Source of the DNA: Bacteroidota bacterium
GTDB taxonomy: Bacteria > Bacteroidota > Ignavibacteria > Ignavibacteriales > Ignavibacteriaceae
NCBI GenBank assembly: GCA_021815405.1
Contig: JAKAGV010000002.1
Coordinates: forward strand, 248,001 to 312,000
DNA length: 64,000 nucleotides
Reading direction: 5' to 3'
Below, in pieces: positions 51,231 through 61,250 of this stretch; position 1 is the stretch's first letter; each line of letters begins with the position of its first letter. The notes beneath the pieces were generated by a model. It searched no databases and had not been told where the DNA came from. It saw nothing but the letters and a program-made list of their open reading frames with translations. The translations under genes were made by a program, and so were the position numbers.

Positions 51231-53429
51231 ATGAAAAAAATTTTTACGATTTTCTTTTTTATTCTATTAGTTGCATTCCCTCAAACAAAGAATTTTGGAG
51301 AGAAGCTTCACAATGAATTCTATAATCCGGTTCAAGCAGTAAAAGGAGTTCTTGAGCGTTTAATACCTCAGCATGAAAATGATTTCATAATTAAATATAA
51401 TCCTGATGAAAAAGGAAATGACGAATTTGAAATTGAAGCAAAGGATGGGATTGTAAACGTAACCGGGAACAGCGCTATAGCCATAACAAAAGGCATTTAT
51501 TATTACCTCCGGCATGCTGCAAATTGCCAGGTAACTTGGAGTGGCAGTAATATATATCTTCCATCAAAACTTCCTGATTTTCCGGATACAAAAATAGTTT
51601 CTCCTTATAAATATAGATTATATTATAATGTCTGCGCTTTTGGATATTCAACTGCTTTCTGGGATTGGAATCAATGGGAAAAAGAAATTGACTGGATGGC
51701 GTTGCATGGAATTAATATGCCGCTTGCAATGATTGGTAAAGAAGCTGTGTGGAAAAAAGTTTGGAAGAAACTTGGAATAACTAACAAAGAACTAGATAAT
51801 TATTTTACTGGTCCGGCTTTCCTTCCCTGGCATCAGATGGGAAATATTAATAAACATGGCGGACCTCTTCCGGAAAGTTATTTTATAAAAAGTGAAGCTC
51901 TTCAAAAGAAAATCTTGAACCGTATGCGTGAGCTTGGAATGCATCCGGTCGTACCGGCATTTTCCGGTTATGTTCCGGAAGCAATAAAAAGAATTTATCC
52001 GGATGCAGATATTATATCAATGAAACCTTGGTCAGGTTTTTCTCCAAAAGACGGAACTTACATGCTTTCACCTCTTTCAAAACACTTCGCTGAAATCGGG
52101 AAAGATTTTATAAAAGAATATCAAAAGGAATATGGACAAACTCATTTTTATCTTGCTGATGCTTTTAACGAAATGACAGTTCCGGTAAATAAAGAAAATC
52201 GTTACTCGCAGCTTACGAATTTTGGTAAAGCAATTTATAATTCAATTCTTGCAGGAGATTCTAATGGCGTTTGGGTTATGCAGGGCTGGCTTTTTTATAA
52301 TGATAAAAAATTTTGGGATAAACCGTCTGTCGAAGCTTTTCTCAAAGATGTTCCTGATAATCGAATGATAATCATCGACTTGGCAAATGAACTTTTTCAT
52401 GGTTGGAAAAAACTTGATGGTTTTTTTGGAAAGGAATGGATATTCAGCATAATCCACAATTTCGGCGGAAGAAATGAATTGTATGGAAATATCCCGCGCT
52501 ATTCCAACGATGCAATTGATATGCTTGAAAATCCTCATCATGGAAATTTAATCGGTTTTGGAATTTCTCCTGAAGGAATAGAAAACAATGATATCGTTTA
52601 TGAATTTCTTACAGATTTGGAATGGACGAACAATAAGGTTGATTTAAATAATTGGATTAAAAATTATTGCCTTTCAAGATATGGAAAAATATCCGGCAAT
52701 ATGGAAGAAGCCTGGGAGTATTTGATAAAGTCAGTTTATTCGGATTCAAATAGAATTTCAATTAATTTCTATCAACAAAGACCCGGGCTTAATGACAGAG
52801 TAAAACTTTTACCGCATGTAGATTTTGATAAAGCTGCAAAATTATTTCTCTCATGTTCTGGTGGCTTTGAAAAGAATAATTTATACCGCGACGACGCTAT
52901 TCAAATAGCAGCGCAATACGCAGGATATAAAGTCGATTCTTTGCTATGCTTAGCAATCAGATTCCATCAAACAAAAAAATACAAATCAAGAGACGAGGCT
53001 TTTAGTAAGGCTTTTATACTTATGAATAATATAGATAGCCTCTTAGGTGAACATCCGCTTTATAGACTGGCAAGATGGATTAAATTTGCACGAAGCTGGG
53101 GGATTAATACTAAAGAAAAAAATTTTTATGAAGAAAATGCAAAGCGGCAAATTACAACCTGGGGAGGTTCACATCTTTCCGAATATGCTGCAAAAGTTTG
53201 GAATGGACTAATAAAGGATTATTATCTAAAACGTTGGGAAAGGTTTGCCGACAGCCTAAAATACGGAACAAAGTATAGCATCCTTAATTGGGAAGAAAAA
53301 TGGATTACTAATCCAACAATTCATTTTGACAAATCAAATATTACCGATCCTGTTTTATACTCACAAAATTTGATTTTAAAAGCGAGAAAGTTTCTTAGAG
53401 ATGTGGAATTCTACAGAGAAAAAGATTAA
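51231..53429 (+). CDS. Alpha-N-acetylglucosaminidase (GH89)
   Basis: 732 residues with a signal peptide (about 1-18). NAGLU layout: N-terminal domain (KGIYYYLRHAANCQVTWSGSNIYLP), the barrel starting at YRLYYNVCAFGYSTAFWDWNQWEKEIDWMALHGINMPLAM, FLPWHQMGNINKHGGPLP, LADAFNEMTVP and GFGISPEGIENNDIVYEFL, which hold the expected catalytic acids (Glu of FNEM, Glu of PEG), and a helical C-terminal domain. Exported; it removes alpha-linked GlcNAc from polysaccharides or glycans. Single gene after the tRNA, ahead of ppk1. Confidence 0.92.
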   Translation: MKKIFTIFFFILLVAFPQTKNFGEKLHNEFYNPVQAVKGVLERLIPQHENDFIIKYNPDEKGNDEFEIEAKDGIVNVTGNSAIAITKGIYYYLRHAANCQVTWSGSNIYLPSKLPDFPDTKIVSPYKYRLYYNVCAFGYSTAFWDWNQWEKEIDWMALHGINMPLAMIGKEAVWKKVWKKLGITNKELDNYFTGPAFLPWHQMGNINKHGGPLPESYFIKSEALQKKILNRMRELGMHPVVPAFSGYVPEAIKRIYPDADIISMKPWSGFSPKDGTYMLSPLSKHFAEIGKDFIKEYQKEYGQTHFYLADAFNEMTVPVNKENRYSQLTNFGKAIYNSILAGDSNGVWVMQGWLFYNDKKFWDKPSVEAFLKDVPDNRMIIIDLANELFHGWKKLDGFFGKEWIFSIIHNFGGRNELYGNIPRYSNDAIDMLENPHHGNLIGFGISPEGIENNDIVYEFLTDLEWTNNKVDLNNWIKNYCLSRYGKISGNMEEAWEYLIKSVYSDSNRISINFYQQRPGLNDRVKLLPHVDFDKAAKLFLSCSGGFEKNNLYRDDAIQIAAQYAGYKVDSLLCLAIRFHQTKKYKSRDEAFSKAFILMNNIDSLLGEHPLYRLARWIKFARSWGINTKEKNFYEENAKRQITTWGGSHLSEYAAKVWNGLIKDYYLKRWERFADSLKYGTKYSILNWEEKWITNPTIHFDKSNITDPVLYSQNLILKARKFLRDVEFYREKD

Positions 53430-53468
53430 GAAAAGTCATATATTGATCAGCGATAAATAAAAATAAAA

Positions 53469-55598
53469 ATGACCGGAAAAGAATTATTAAAAAAATACAA
53501 CGATCCCAAAAATTTTTTCAACAGGGATTTAAGTTGGGTAGAATTTAACAGAAGAGTACTTGAAGAAGCCTTGAATCCGGAATTACCGCTGCTTGAAAAG
53601 GTAAAATTTATCTCCATCTTTCACACAAACCTGGACGAATTCTATATGATTCGCGTTTCCGGATTGAAAGAGCAGGTAGCTGCTAATGTTTCTGAACCAA
53701 CAATTGACGGATTAACTCCATTAGCACAGCTTCAGAAAATTGAAAAGTCTCTTCATCCAATGCTGCTTCAAGTTCTGGATTTATGGAAGAATGAAGTTGT
53801 ACCGGCATTGCATGAAAATAAAATTGATATTTTAGAGTATAATAGTCTATCTGAAAATGAAAAGGAAACCCTGACTGATTATTTTAAGAAAGAAATCTTT
53901 CCAATCCTTACTCCGCTTGCGTTCGATCCTGGAAGACCTTTTCCATACATATCTAATTTAAGTTTAAGTCTCGCCATCCTAGTTAAAAAACCGAATGGAG
54001 AGAACCACTTTGCTCGTGTAAAAGTTCCGAGTATTTTACCTCGGCTTTTACAAATCGATCAGATACTTTCTCCCGGAAAAAAGATGCAGACAAATGGATC
54101 GTTCAGTGCAAAATTCATTTGGCTTGGAGATATCATTAAAGCTAACTTAAACTTATTGTTTCCAGGAATGGAAGTGTTAGAGTCTCATCGCTTCAGAATT
54201 ACACGAGATACAGATATTGAACTTCAAGAGGATGAAGCAGATGATCTGCTTCGAGTAATTGAAGAAAATATTAGGCAAAGAAGATTTGGCTCTGTTGTTA
54301 GGCTTGAAGTGGAACAGCAGATGCCTGATTACATGATCGAGACATTGATGGAAAACCTGGAAATAAAAAAAGGAGATATCCATGTATTTGATGGTCCGCT
54401 GGGATTAAGCGATGTTATCCAATTATACGATCTGCCTGTTCATCATTTAAAATCTAGACAATTTTTCCCTGTAGTTCTTAAGCTGTTTGATGAAGATGAA
54501 AATATTTTCACCGCAATTAAACAACAGGATATTATGCTTCATCATCCCTATCATTCTTTTGCACCGGTGATTGATTTTATTAAACATGCTGCAAAAGATC
54601 CCGACGTGCTTGCAATAAAGCAGACGCTTTACCGCGTAGGAACTGATTCACCAATTGTTAAATACTTAATTGAAGCAGCCGAACGCGGCAAACAGGTTGC
54701 TGTTCTTGTCGAATTAAAAGCACGATTCGACGAACAGAATAATATTTATTGGGCACGAGAACTTGAGAAAGTGGGTGTCCATGTAGTTTATGGACTTGTT
54801 GGATTAAAGACTCACGCAAAGATGACATTAGTTGTAAGGCGTGAAAATGACGGCGTAAAAAAATATGTGCACATATCAACAGGTAATTATAATATTTCCA
54901 CCGCAAAGCTCTACACCGATTTAGGATTGTTCACCGCCGACGAAAAAATTTGTTCCGATGTTTCCGGTATTTTCAATTATCTAACTGGATATTCCAAGCA
55001 GACTGACTTCAACAAACTATTTGTTGCACCTATAAACATGCGTGAAAAAATGCTGGCATTAATAAACCGAGAAATAGAAAATGCAAAATCCGGCGGCGAA
55101 GGAAAAATCATATTAAAAATGAATGCGTTGGTAGATCCGCTTATAATCAGCGCTTTATATGAAGCATCCAACTCCGGAGTAAAGATTGATTTGATTGTTA
55201 GAGGAATATGCTGTCTTGTTCCCGGTATCCAAGGATTAAGTGAGAACATTAGGGTAATAAGCATTGTTGGTCGTTTCCTTGAACATAGCAGAATATTTTA
55301 TTTTTTTAATAAAGGTGCTGAAGAAATTTATTTAAGTAGTGCGGATATGATGCAAAGGAACCTTGACAGGCGTGTTGAAACTGCATTTCCCATTGAGGAC
55401 CAGAAGCTGAAAAATGAAATCATTAAGATTGTATTAAAGTTTGCACTTAAAGATAACGTGAAAGCAAGAGAACTGCACGAGAATATGAGTTATACTTTTT
55501 GCAAATGTGAAAATGGAGAAACCCGGATTGATTCTCAGGAATATTTGATGAATCACGCATTGAAATCAATCAGTAAATTTACTAAAAGGAAGCTTTAG
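53469..55598 (+). CDS. ppk1: Polyphosphate kinase 1
   Basis: 709 residues, full length. FFNRDLSWVEFNRRVLEEA (N-domain), PILTPLAFDPGRPFPYISNLSLSLA, the catalytic region with the phosphorylated His in GLVGLKTHAKMTLVVRRE, YVHISTGNYNISTAKLYTDLGLFT, and SRIFYFFNKG, YLSSADMMQRNLDRRVE. Reversibly makes polyphosphate from ATP. 39 bp after the GH89 gene. Confidence 0.96.
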   Translation: MTGKELLKKYNDPKNFFNRDLSWVEFNRRVLEEALNPELPLLEKVKFISIFHTNLDEFYMIRVSGLKEQVAANVSEPTIDGLTPLAQLQKIEKSLHPMLLQVLDLWKNEVVPALHENKIDILEYNSLSENEKETLTDYFKKEIFPILTPLAFDPGRPFPYISNLSLSLAILVKKPNGENHFARVKVPSILPRLLQIDQILSPGKKMQTNGSFSAKFIWLGDIIKANLNLLFPGMEVLESHRFRITRDTDIELQEDEADDLLRVIEENIRQRRFGSVVRLEVEQQMPDYMIETLMENLEIKKGDIHVFDGPLGLSDVIQLYDLPVHHLKSRQFFPVVLKLFDEDENIFTAIKQQDIMLHHPYHSFAPVIDFIKHAAKDPDVLAIKQTLYRVGTDSPIVKYLIEAAERGKQVAVLVELKARFDEQNNIYWARELEKVGVHVVYGLVGLKTHAKMTLVVRRENDGVKKYVHISTGNYNISTAKLYTDLGLFTADEKICSDVSGIFNYLTGYSKQTDFNKLFVAPINMREKMLALINREIENAKSGGEGKIILKMNALVDPLIISALYEASNSGVKIDLIVRGICCLVPGIQGLSENIRVISIVGRFLEHSRIFYFFNKGAEEIYLSSADMMQRNLDRRVETAFPIEDQKLKNEIIKIVLKFALKDNVKARELHENMSYTFCKCENGETRIDSQEYLMNHALKSISKFTKRKL

Positions 55599-56005
55599 GA
55601 TTGAAGTTAAGAATTGCAACTTTAATTCATGTCAGTTCGCTTAAGCTTTAGCTTCTATCCTCAGTTAAAAGCTTATAATTATACTTTCACATTATAGGCG
55701 AAAAATTTTTTTCTTTTAATATTATTCTTTACTTTTACATCCGTATTTATAACAAATTATGAGCGAGAAAATGCGAGACTCCGACGAGCCTGGCGCTAAT
55801 AAAAACATTTCTAGAAAAAAATAAACTTCCCTAGGGATTGATCCTCTAAATATTTCATTGGCTCATCTTCGGGGAAGCGGCAGTTTGAAGGTGACAATGA
55901 AACAATTCTATTTCTTACATACGAAATTCAGGATTCATCATGACTTTATAATGACGTTGCTATGTCAGTGGTCAATTCATTTTAAATTTTTGTTCGGGGT
56001 TGTAA
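55599..56005 (+). promoter_or_regulatory. Long structured leader of mgtA
   Basis: 407 bp without a gene. A -7-like TACTTTTA (55730-55737) gives a probable transcript of about 260 bases before mgtA. It contains AGCG...CGCT around GCGAGACTCCGACGAGCCTGG (about 55761-55798) and a long hairpin with arms TTTCATTG/CAATGAAA and TCATCTTC/GAAGGTGA around a 16-base purine-rich loop (about 55855-55905). The word GAGACTCC recalls part of the M-box (Mg2+) riboswitch, but the M-box word GCTGCCC is missing, so the class is unassigned. Confidence 0.4.
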
Positions 56006-58666
56006 ATGGCTAAATCGATTTTCAAAAAAATATCGCCTTCAATCTTTACAAAGGAAGCTAAGACACCACATAGCGCAACTCTTGATGAACAGCGCCTGAT
56101 CGATATTTGCAAGCTTAACCAGCATGAAACTATTTCTAGTCTTCAAGGCTTTGAATCCGGTTTATCTTCCGAAGAAGCTGAAAAAAGGTTGGAAGAATAT
56201 GGAAGGAACGAATTAGCTCACACAAAAGAAGTTGGTATTTTACAGGACATATTTAACCGCTGTAAAAGTCCGCTGGTAATTCAGCTTCTCCTTATTTCAA
56301 TAATTTCTTTGTTAATGGGAGATGTTAAGTCGGCTATTGTTGTTGGCTGCATGGTACTTTTAAGTGTTGGATTATCGTTTGTCCTGGATAGACGCTCAAG
56401 CCAGGCTGTGGAAGCGCTAGGCAAAAGAATTCAATCAAGTGCTATTGTTCTACGCGACGGCAAAGAAACCGAAATACCAATATCGGACATTGTTCCCGGC
56501 GATATTATTCTGCTTCATGCAGGGTCTATTATACCTGCAGATCTTCGCCTGCTTAGCGCAAAAGATTTTTTCGTAAGTCAATCTGTTCTTACCGGCGAAT
56601 CTCTTCCTATTGAAAAGAAATGTGATGCTCAAGATTCATTTAACGGCTTAGTTTTCGAGCTGCCGAATGCATGCTTCCAGGGGAGTAATGTGTTGAGCGG
56701 AACTGCAAGAGGTGCAGTTGTAAATACTGGAATCCATACATACTTCGGTTCTATATCTGAGAGACTTGTAGAAAGTAGACCCAAGACAAGTTTTGATATT
56801 GGAGTAAAATCTTTCACATGGCTGATGATAAAGTTTATGATATTTATGGTATTAACTGTTTTCTTTATCATCGCGCTTACTAAAGGTAATTGGCTTGAAG
56901 CTATGTTGTTCGGAATTTCTGTTGCCGTAGGATTAACTCCAGAAATGCTTCCTATGATTGTAACGGTCAACCTAGCAAAAGGCGCGCTTACGATGTCCAA
57001 GAAAAAAGTAATCGTTAAGCAGCTAACTTCAATACAGAATTTTGGAGCAATAGATATTTTATGCACTGATAAGACTGGCACTCTTACTCAAGATCGTGTT
57101 ATACTTGAAAAACATGTTGATATTACCGGGAAGGAAAGCCGCGATGTTCTGTTGTACGCCTACTTAAATAGTTTTTATCAAACCGGATTAAGAAACCTTC
57201 TTGACCGCGCAGTTATAACCCATATTGATTTGAAGGTAGAAGCCAAATGCCAGCTTGTGGATGAGCTTCCATTTGATTTCCAGCGCCGCCGGATGTCGGT
57301 TGCTGTTGAATATGAAGGTGACCATGTTCTAATCTGCAAAGGTGCTGTTGAAGAAATATATTCCATCTGCAGTTTCTACCAGATCGATGATGAGGTTTAT
57401 CCGCTAATTCAAATGATTCATGATGATCTTTACGAAGACGTTGAAGACTTGAATAACGAAGGCTATCGTGTTCTTGCAATTGCATACCGGGAGTTCCCGA
57501 AGACTAAAACAACCTTTACAGTTGCCGATGAATCAAACATGATTCTACTTGGCTACATCGCCTTCTTCGATCCGCCAAAGGATTCGGCTGCCCAAGCAAT
57601 TGCAAGTCTGCAGAATGTTGGAGTCAGAGTTAAGATTCTGACAGGTGACAACGCGTTAGTTACAAGGAAAGTTTGCCGCGATGTCGGACTTCCAATTGAT
57701 AAGATTGTAACCGGAACCGAACTGATTAGTTTATCAGATTCTGATTTTGTTAAGACAGCTATGGAAGCAAATGTATTTGCAAAGTTGTCTCCCGTGCAAA
57801 AAGAAAAAGTAATTCAGGTGTTAAGACAAGCAGGACATGTTGTCGGTTATATGGGCGATGGAATAAATGATTCTCCCTCCCTACGTGCTGCCGATGTAGG
57901 AATTTCGGTTGACAGCGCTGCAGACGTAGCTAAGGAAGCTGCCGATATTGTCCTTCTCGAAAAAAGCTTGCTCGTGTTGGAAGATGGAATTAAAGAAGGG
58001 AGAAAAGTTTTTGCTAACATTATAAAATATATTCGAATGGGCGCCAGCTCAAACTTTGGGAATATGTTCAGTGTCCTTGGCGCAAGTTATCTTTTCCCCT
58101 TCCTTCCAATGAAGCCGATACAGATTCTTTTAAATAATTTGCTATATGATTTCTCCCAAACCGGAATACCGTCGGATAATGTAGATTCCGAACTCGTAGA
58201 TAAACCGCTAAAATGGAACATCAACAACATAAAAAAGTTTATGATTTTTATTGGTCCTATTAGTTCAATTTTCGATTATGCCACTTTCGGTTTAATGTGG
58301 TTCATTTTTAAGTCAAGCGATTTTTTGAATCCTATTCTTTCTACAGGAGAAAAAACATATAAAGTAGATTTATTTCAAACCGGTTGGTTTGTTGAATCTT
58401 TATTAACACAAACTCTCATAGTTCATATAATAAGAACGCGCAAAATCCCATTCATTCAAAGTAGAGCCTCGGTTCCGATGATATTAACTACATTATTGAT
58501 AATGGCAATAGGCGCGTGGCTTCCGTATTCGCCATTTGCATTGACTTTTGGATTTGTTCCTCTGCCGCCAATTTACTGGTTATGGATTGCAGCATTCCTA
58601 TTTACTTACAGCGTTTTAACTCACTTTGTTAAAACTTGGTTCTTCAACAGATATGGAGATAATTAA
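56006..58666 (+). CDS. mgtA: Magnesium-transporting P-type ATPase (type IIIB)
   Basis: 886 residues. Cation-ATPase N-terminal domain (HETISSLQGFESGLSSEEAEKRLEEYGRNEL), actuator motif TGES, phosphorylation site CTDKTGTLTQD, and the hinge MGDGINDSPSLRAADVGISVDSAADVAKEAADIVLLEKSLL; about ten transmembrane helices with PEMLPMIVT in M4 and NNLLYDFSQTGIPSD, typical of MgtA/MgtB. Imports Mg2+. It has a long leader and is followed after two bases by an EIIA-like gene. Confidence 0.93.
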   Translation: MAKSIFKKISPSIFTKEAKTPHSATLDEQRLIDICKLNQHETISSLQGFESGLSSEEAEKRLEEYGRNELAHTKEVGILQDIFNRCKSPLVIQLLLISIISLLMGDVKSAIVVGCMVLLSVGLSFVLDRRSSQAVEALGKRIQSSAIVLRDGKETEIPISDIVPGDIILLHAGSIIPADLRLLSAKDFFVSQSVLTGESLPIEKKCDAQDSFNGLVFELPNACFQGSNVLSGTARGAVVNTGIHTYFGSISERLVESRPKTSFDIGVKSFTWLMIKFMIFMVLTVFFIIALTKGNWLEAMLFGISVAVGLTPEMLPMIVTVNLAKGALTMSKKKVIVKQLTSIQNFGAIDILCTDKTGTLTQDRVILEKHVDITGKESRDVLLYAYLNSFYQTGLRNLLDRAVITHIDLKVEAKCQLVDELPFDFQRRRMSVAVEYEGDHVLICKGAVEEIYSICSFYQIDDEVYPLIQMIHDDLYEDVEDLNNEGYRVLAIAYREFPKTKTTFTVADESNMILLGYIAFFDPPKDSAAQAIASLQNVGVRVKILTGDNALVTRKVCRDVGLPIDKIVTGTELISLSDSDFVKTAMEANVFAKLSPVQKEKVIQVLRQAGHVVGYMGDGINDSPSLRAADVGISVDSAADVAKEAADIVLLEKSLLVLEDGIKEGRKVFANIIKYIRMGASSNFGNMFSVLGASYLFPFLPMKPIQILLNNLLYDFSQTGIPSDNVDSELVDKPLKWNINNIKKFMIFIGPISSIFDYATFGLMWFIFKSSDFLNPILSTGEKTYKVDLFQTGWFVESLLTQTLIVHIIRTRKIPFIQSRASVPMILTTLLIMAIGAWLPYSPFALTFGFVPLPPIYWLWIAAFLFTYSVLTHFVKTWFFNRYGDN

Positions 58667-58668
58667 TT

Positions 58669-59451
58669 ATGGATACATTATTAGATGCTTTACAAGAGGG
58701 TCGCTTAATCGAGCTTCCTGATAACGATAAGCAGGATTCGCTTCAACTGCTGGCGCATATAATTGAAGCTATTCCATCGGTTCCAAACGGTACCGATGTT
58801 GCCGGTTTGGTATTGAAGCGTGAGGAAAACTATAACACAGCTTTGGGAAAAGGCTTTGCTGTTCCTCATGCCAGAGCATCATTTGACGGCGATCTTTATT
58901 GCGCTGTTGGCTGGAGTCCTTCCGGAATAAATTATGGTTCGCCGGACGGTAATCCAGTACACATTGTTATAATGTTTTTAGTCCCGGATAATCAAAGGAA
59001 TTATTATCTGAAAGAAATTTCAAACATTGCAAAAGCTTTAAATGAACTTCATAACGAAGAGAAAATAAAAACAGCGGAAGATTTAAATACAGTTCGTAAT
59101 TATTTGCTCGATCTTGTCACTTCTGCAAAAAGTATTGTGGGACCAGAAGCCCGCGCGAGAATGATTCAACTTGAAGCTCGCGAAAGCTTACCGCAGTTTG
59201 AATTAAAAAATATCGCCAATCTGATTATTGAGCCGGTTATGATTATTACTTCTGCAGGTTCAAAGCCAATTGCTCTTGGACAGAATAAAGAATTAATAGA
59301 TATTTTGGACACTGTGCAAAATCTCTCTGAATCTCTTAACAACAATGGAAAGTTTTTTGATAATTCTGGATGGCGCATATTAAAAAGGAATTCTTCTGTT
59401 TATCAAGGAGGCAGAGTAATGCATGATTGTCTTGCAATAAAGATGACGTAA
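58669..59451 (+). CDS. PTS EIIA-type regulatory protein
   Basis: 260 residues. Residues ~15-155 are an EIIA(fructose/mannitol) domain: REENYNTALGKGFAVPHARASF with the phospho-acceptor His in VPHAR, and HIVIMFLVPDNQRNYYLKEISNIAKAL. The rest (~165-260) is of unknown type (LIIEPVMIITSAGSKPIALGQNKELIDIL). No sugar permease is present, so a regulatory role on the co-transcribed Mg2+ pump (2-base gap) is inferred. Confidence 0.8.
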   Translation: MDTLLDALQEGRLIELPDNDKQDSLQLLAHIIEAIPSVPNGTDVAGLVLKREENYNTALGKGFAVPHARASFDGDLYCAVGWSPSGINYGSPDGNPVHIVIMFLVPDNQRNYYLKEISNIAKALNELHNEEKIKTAEDLNTVRNYLLDLVTSAKSIVGPEARARMIQLEARESLPQFELKNIANLIIEPVMIITSAGSKPIALGQNKELIDILDTVQNLSESLNNNGKFFDNSGWRILKRNSSVYQGGRVMHDCLAIKMT

Positions 59452-59501
59452 TATTTCCATTATAAGTTCCCTTCGTAATATTACTTGCGTCAAATCTGTT
59501 C

Positions 59502-59533
59502 CTTGCTTAAACACCTGCCGTTGTTTAATTTTG
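59502..59533 (+). promoter_or_regulatory. Promoter of htpX
   Basis: CTTG (59502-59505), 20 bases, TAATTTTG (59526-59533): one mismatch to the Bacteroidota TTTG-N20-TAnnTTTG pattern, 26 bases before the ATG. Confidence 0.6.
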
Positions 59534-59558
59534 ATGTGTATAAAATTGAGTTTGAAAA

Positions 59559-60407
59559 ATGAATACGCTAAAAACAGTATTTTTAATGACATTGATGATG
59601 GTTCTCTTCCTACTAGTCGGCGATCTGGTTGGTGGAAGAGGAGGAATGACAGTTGCCTTTATATTTGCCATTGCTATGAACTTCGGAAGTTACTGGTTCT
59701 CTGATAAAATTGTGTTATCTATGTATCGGGCACGCCAGGTAACTCAACAGGAAGCACCTGAATTATTTGCAGTTGTTCAAAGGTTGGCTCAAAGTGCTCA
59801 GATACCAATGCCTAAAGTATATATTATTGATGATCAGACACCAAACGCTTTCGCAACCGGAAGAAGCCCTGAACATGCTGCAGTAGCAGCCACTACAGGA
59901 ATTCTAAGCATGTTAAACCAAGATGAATTAGCAGGAGTTCTTGGACATGAACTTGCACATGTAAAACATCGTGATATTCTTACAGGAACAATTGCAGCAA
60001 CTTTTGTTGGAACAATTACATTTATCGCTCAAATGGCAGGCTGGGCAATGATGTTTACTGGAAGAACAAACGACAGAGATGATGATGGAATTGCTTCATT
60101 ATTCCTAATTATTCTGGCGCCAATTGCCGCAACCTTACTTCAACTTGCGATATCAAGATCAAGAGAATATGCTGCTGATGCAGGAGGAGCGCATTTCTCT
60201 CATAATCCTTTAGCTTTGGCTTCTGCACTTGAAAAAATTTCAAGAGGCAATCAGCTTAAACCCGTAAACAATGTTGGACCGGCAACCGCCCATATGTTTA
60301 TAGTTAATCCGTTGAGCGGAAAATCAATAATGAAATTATTCTCCACTCATCCGCCAATTGAAGAAAGAGTCAAAAGGCTTAGAGCGATGGCGGCAGACAA
60401 TCTATAA
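59559..60407 (+). CDS. htpX: Membrane zinc metalloprotease HtpX
   Basis: 282 residues, M48 family. Two N-terminal membrane helices (about 5-50), zinc motif GVLGHELAHVKHRD, further helices and SREYAADAGGAHFSHNPLALASALEKI with the third ligand Glu, and STHPPIEERVKRLRAM at the end. Inner-membrane protein quality control. It has its own promoter after the mgtA-EIIA pair. Confidence 0.95.
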   Translation: MNTLKTVFLMTLMMVLFLLVGDLVGGRGGMTVAFIFAIAMNFGSYWFSDKIVLSMYRARQVTQQEAPELFAVVQRLAQSAQIPMPKVYIIDDQTPNAFATGRSPEHAAVAATTGILSMLNQDELAGVLGHELAHVKHRDILTGTIAATFVGTITFIAQMAGWAMMFTGRTNDRDDDGIASLFLIILAPIAATLLQLAISRSREYAADAGGAHFSHNPLALASALEKISRGNQLKPVNNVGPATAHMFIVNPLSGKSIMKLFSTHPPIEERVKRLRAMAADNL

Positions 60408-60470
60408 ATTTAATTCTAGGTTGTCATTCGCTTCTCATTTGTAATCATCAGTTGAGATTGAATTAGAAGA

Positions 60471-61175
60471 TTGCAGGATTTCAAAATTATTAGATTGACA
60501 AAATACAAGAACATTCAAACAAAAAGATTATTTCTTTTATTATTTAGTGAAGATAGAATTCATTTCGGATTGATTTCTCTGTTGATTGTTTTCATTTTTT
60601 CACTGCCCTTGTTTTGTCAATCCAACTCATCAGAAGAAAAGTTAAAAACTAATCTTGATGTTTTTTACTTACTTGCAGATTCCGCTGCTATAGATGCAAA
60701 TTCCAATATCCCTGTTGGAGATAAAAACATTTATTTGAATTTTAATTCCGGGACTTCTTATTCCTTATTCTCAAATCAATTTATAAAAGATTTTTCTAAT
60801 CTTGGTAAAAGAGTAATTACGACTTCTAAAGATAGTTCCGGTGTACAAATAAATTTTGTGGTTGACCATGCACAAGTAAGTTATGGTAAACTTTTCCGTA
60901 AAATACTTTTCGGGGATTATTATGCCAGAAGAGAAGTTAGTTTTGGTGGAAACTATTCTATAATGCAGCCAAAAGTAGTTGTAAAAAATTTTTCTTTCAG
61001 CTTTATTGATACAGTTGACGCAAATAAAATAAAGAATATTGAAGATCCAGCCTTGCCTTTTACACAAGCCTCTTTGCCAACCGAGCCGTTTTTCTCTAGC
61101 ATATATGAACCGGTAATAGCTGTTGGCGCAGCGGCATTGACAGTAATTCTTTTCTTTACTGTAAGAAGTAAGTAG
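60471..61175 (+). CDS. Exported protein of unknown function with C-terminal helix
   Basis: 234 codons from TTG at 60471, the earliest start; later TTG codons would also work, so the N-terminus is uncertain. A hydrophobic stretch FGLISLLIVFIFSLPLFCQS looks like a signal peptide. The body is beta-rich (INFVVDHAQVSYGKLF, ARREVSFGGNYSIMQPKVVVKNFSFSFIDTVD), and a C-terminal helix YEPVIAVGAAALTVILFFTV could anchor it. No family recognised. Upstream of bamD in the same orientation with a 75-bp gap. Confidence 0.6.
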   Translation: MQDFKIIRLTKYKNIQTKRLFLLLFSEDRIHFGLISLLIVFIFSLPLFCQSNSSEEKLKTNLDVFYLLADSAAIDANSNIPVGDKNIYLNFNSGTSYSLFSNQFIKDFSNLGKRVITTSKDSSGVQINFVVDHAQVSYGKLFRKILFGDYYARREVSFGGNYSIMQPKVVVKNFSFSFIDTVDANKIKNIEDPALPFTQASLPTEPFFSSIYEPVIAVGAAALTVILFFTVRSK

Positions 61176-61250
61176 CAATAATTCCCTTTGAAGCCTACTA
61201 GAATTTATTTATAATTGTATTCAAATTTTACAATTAAGTGCTTAAATATT

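Noticed and set aside
55740-55800. Firm M-box assignment
   Set aside because: Only GAGACTCC matches; the GCTGCCC and later conserved words are missing, so it is reported as unassigned.
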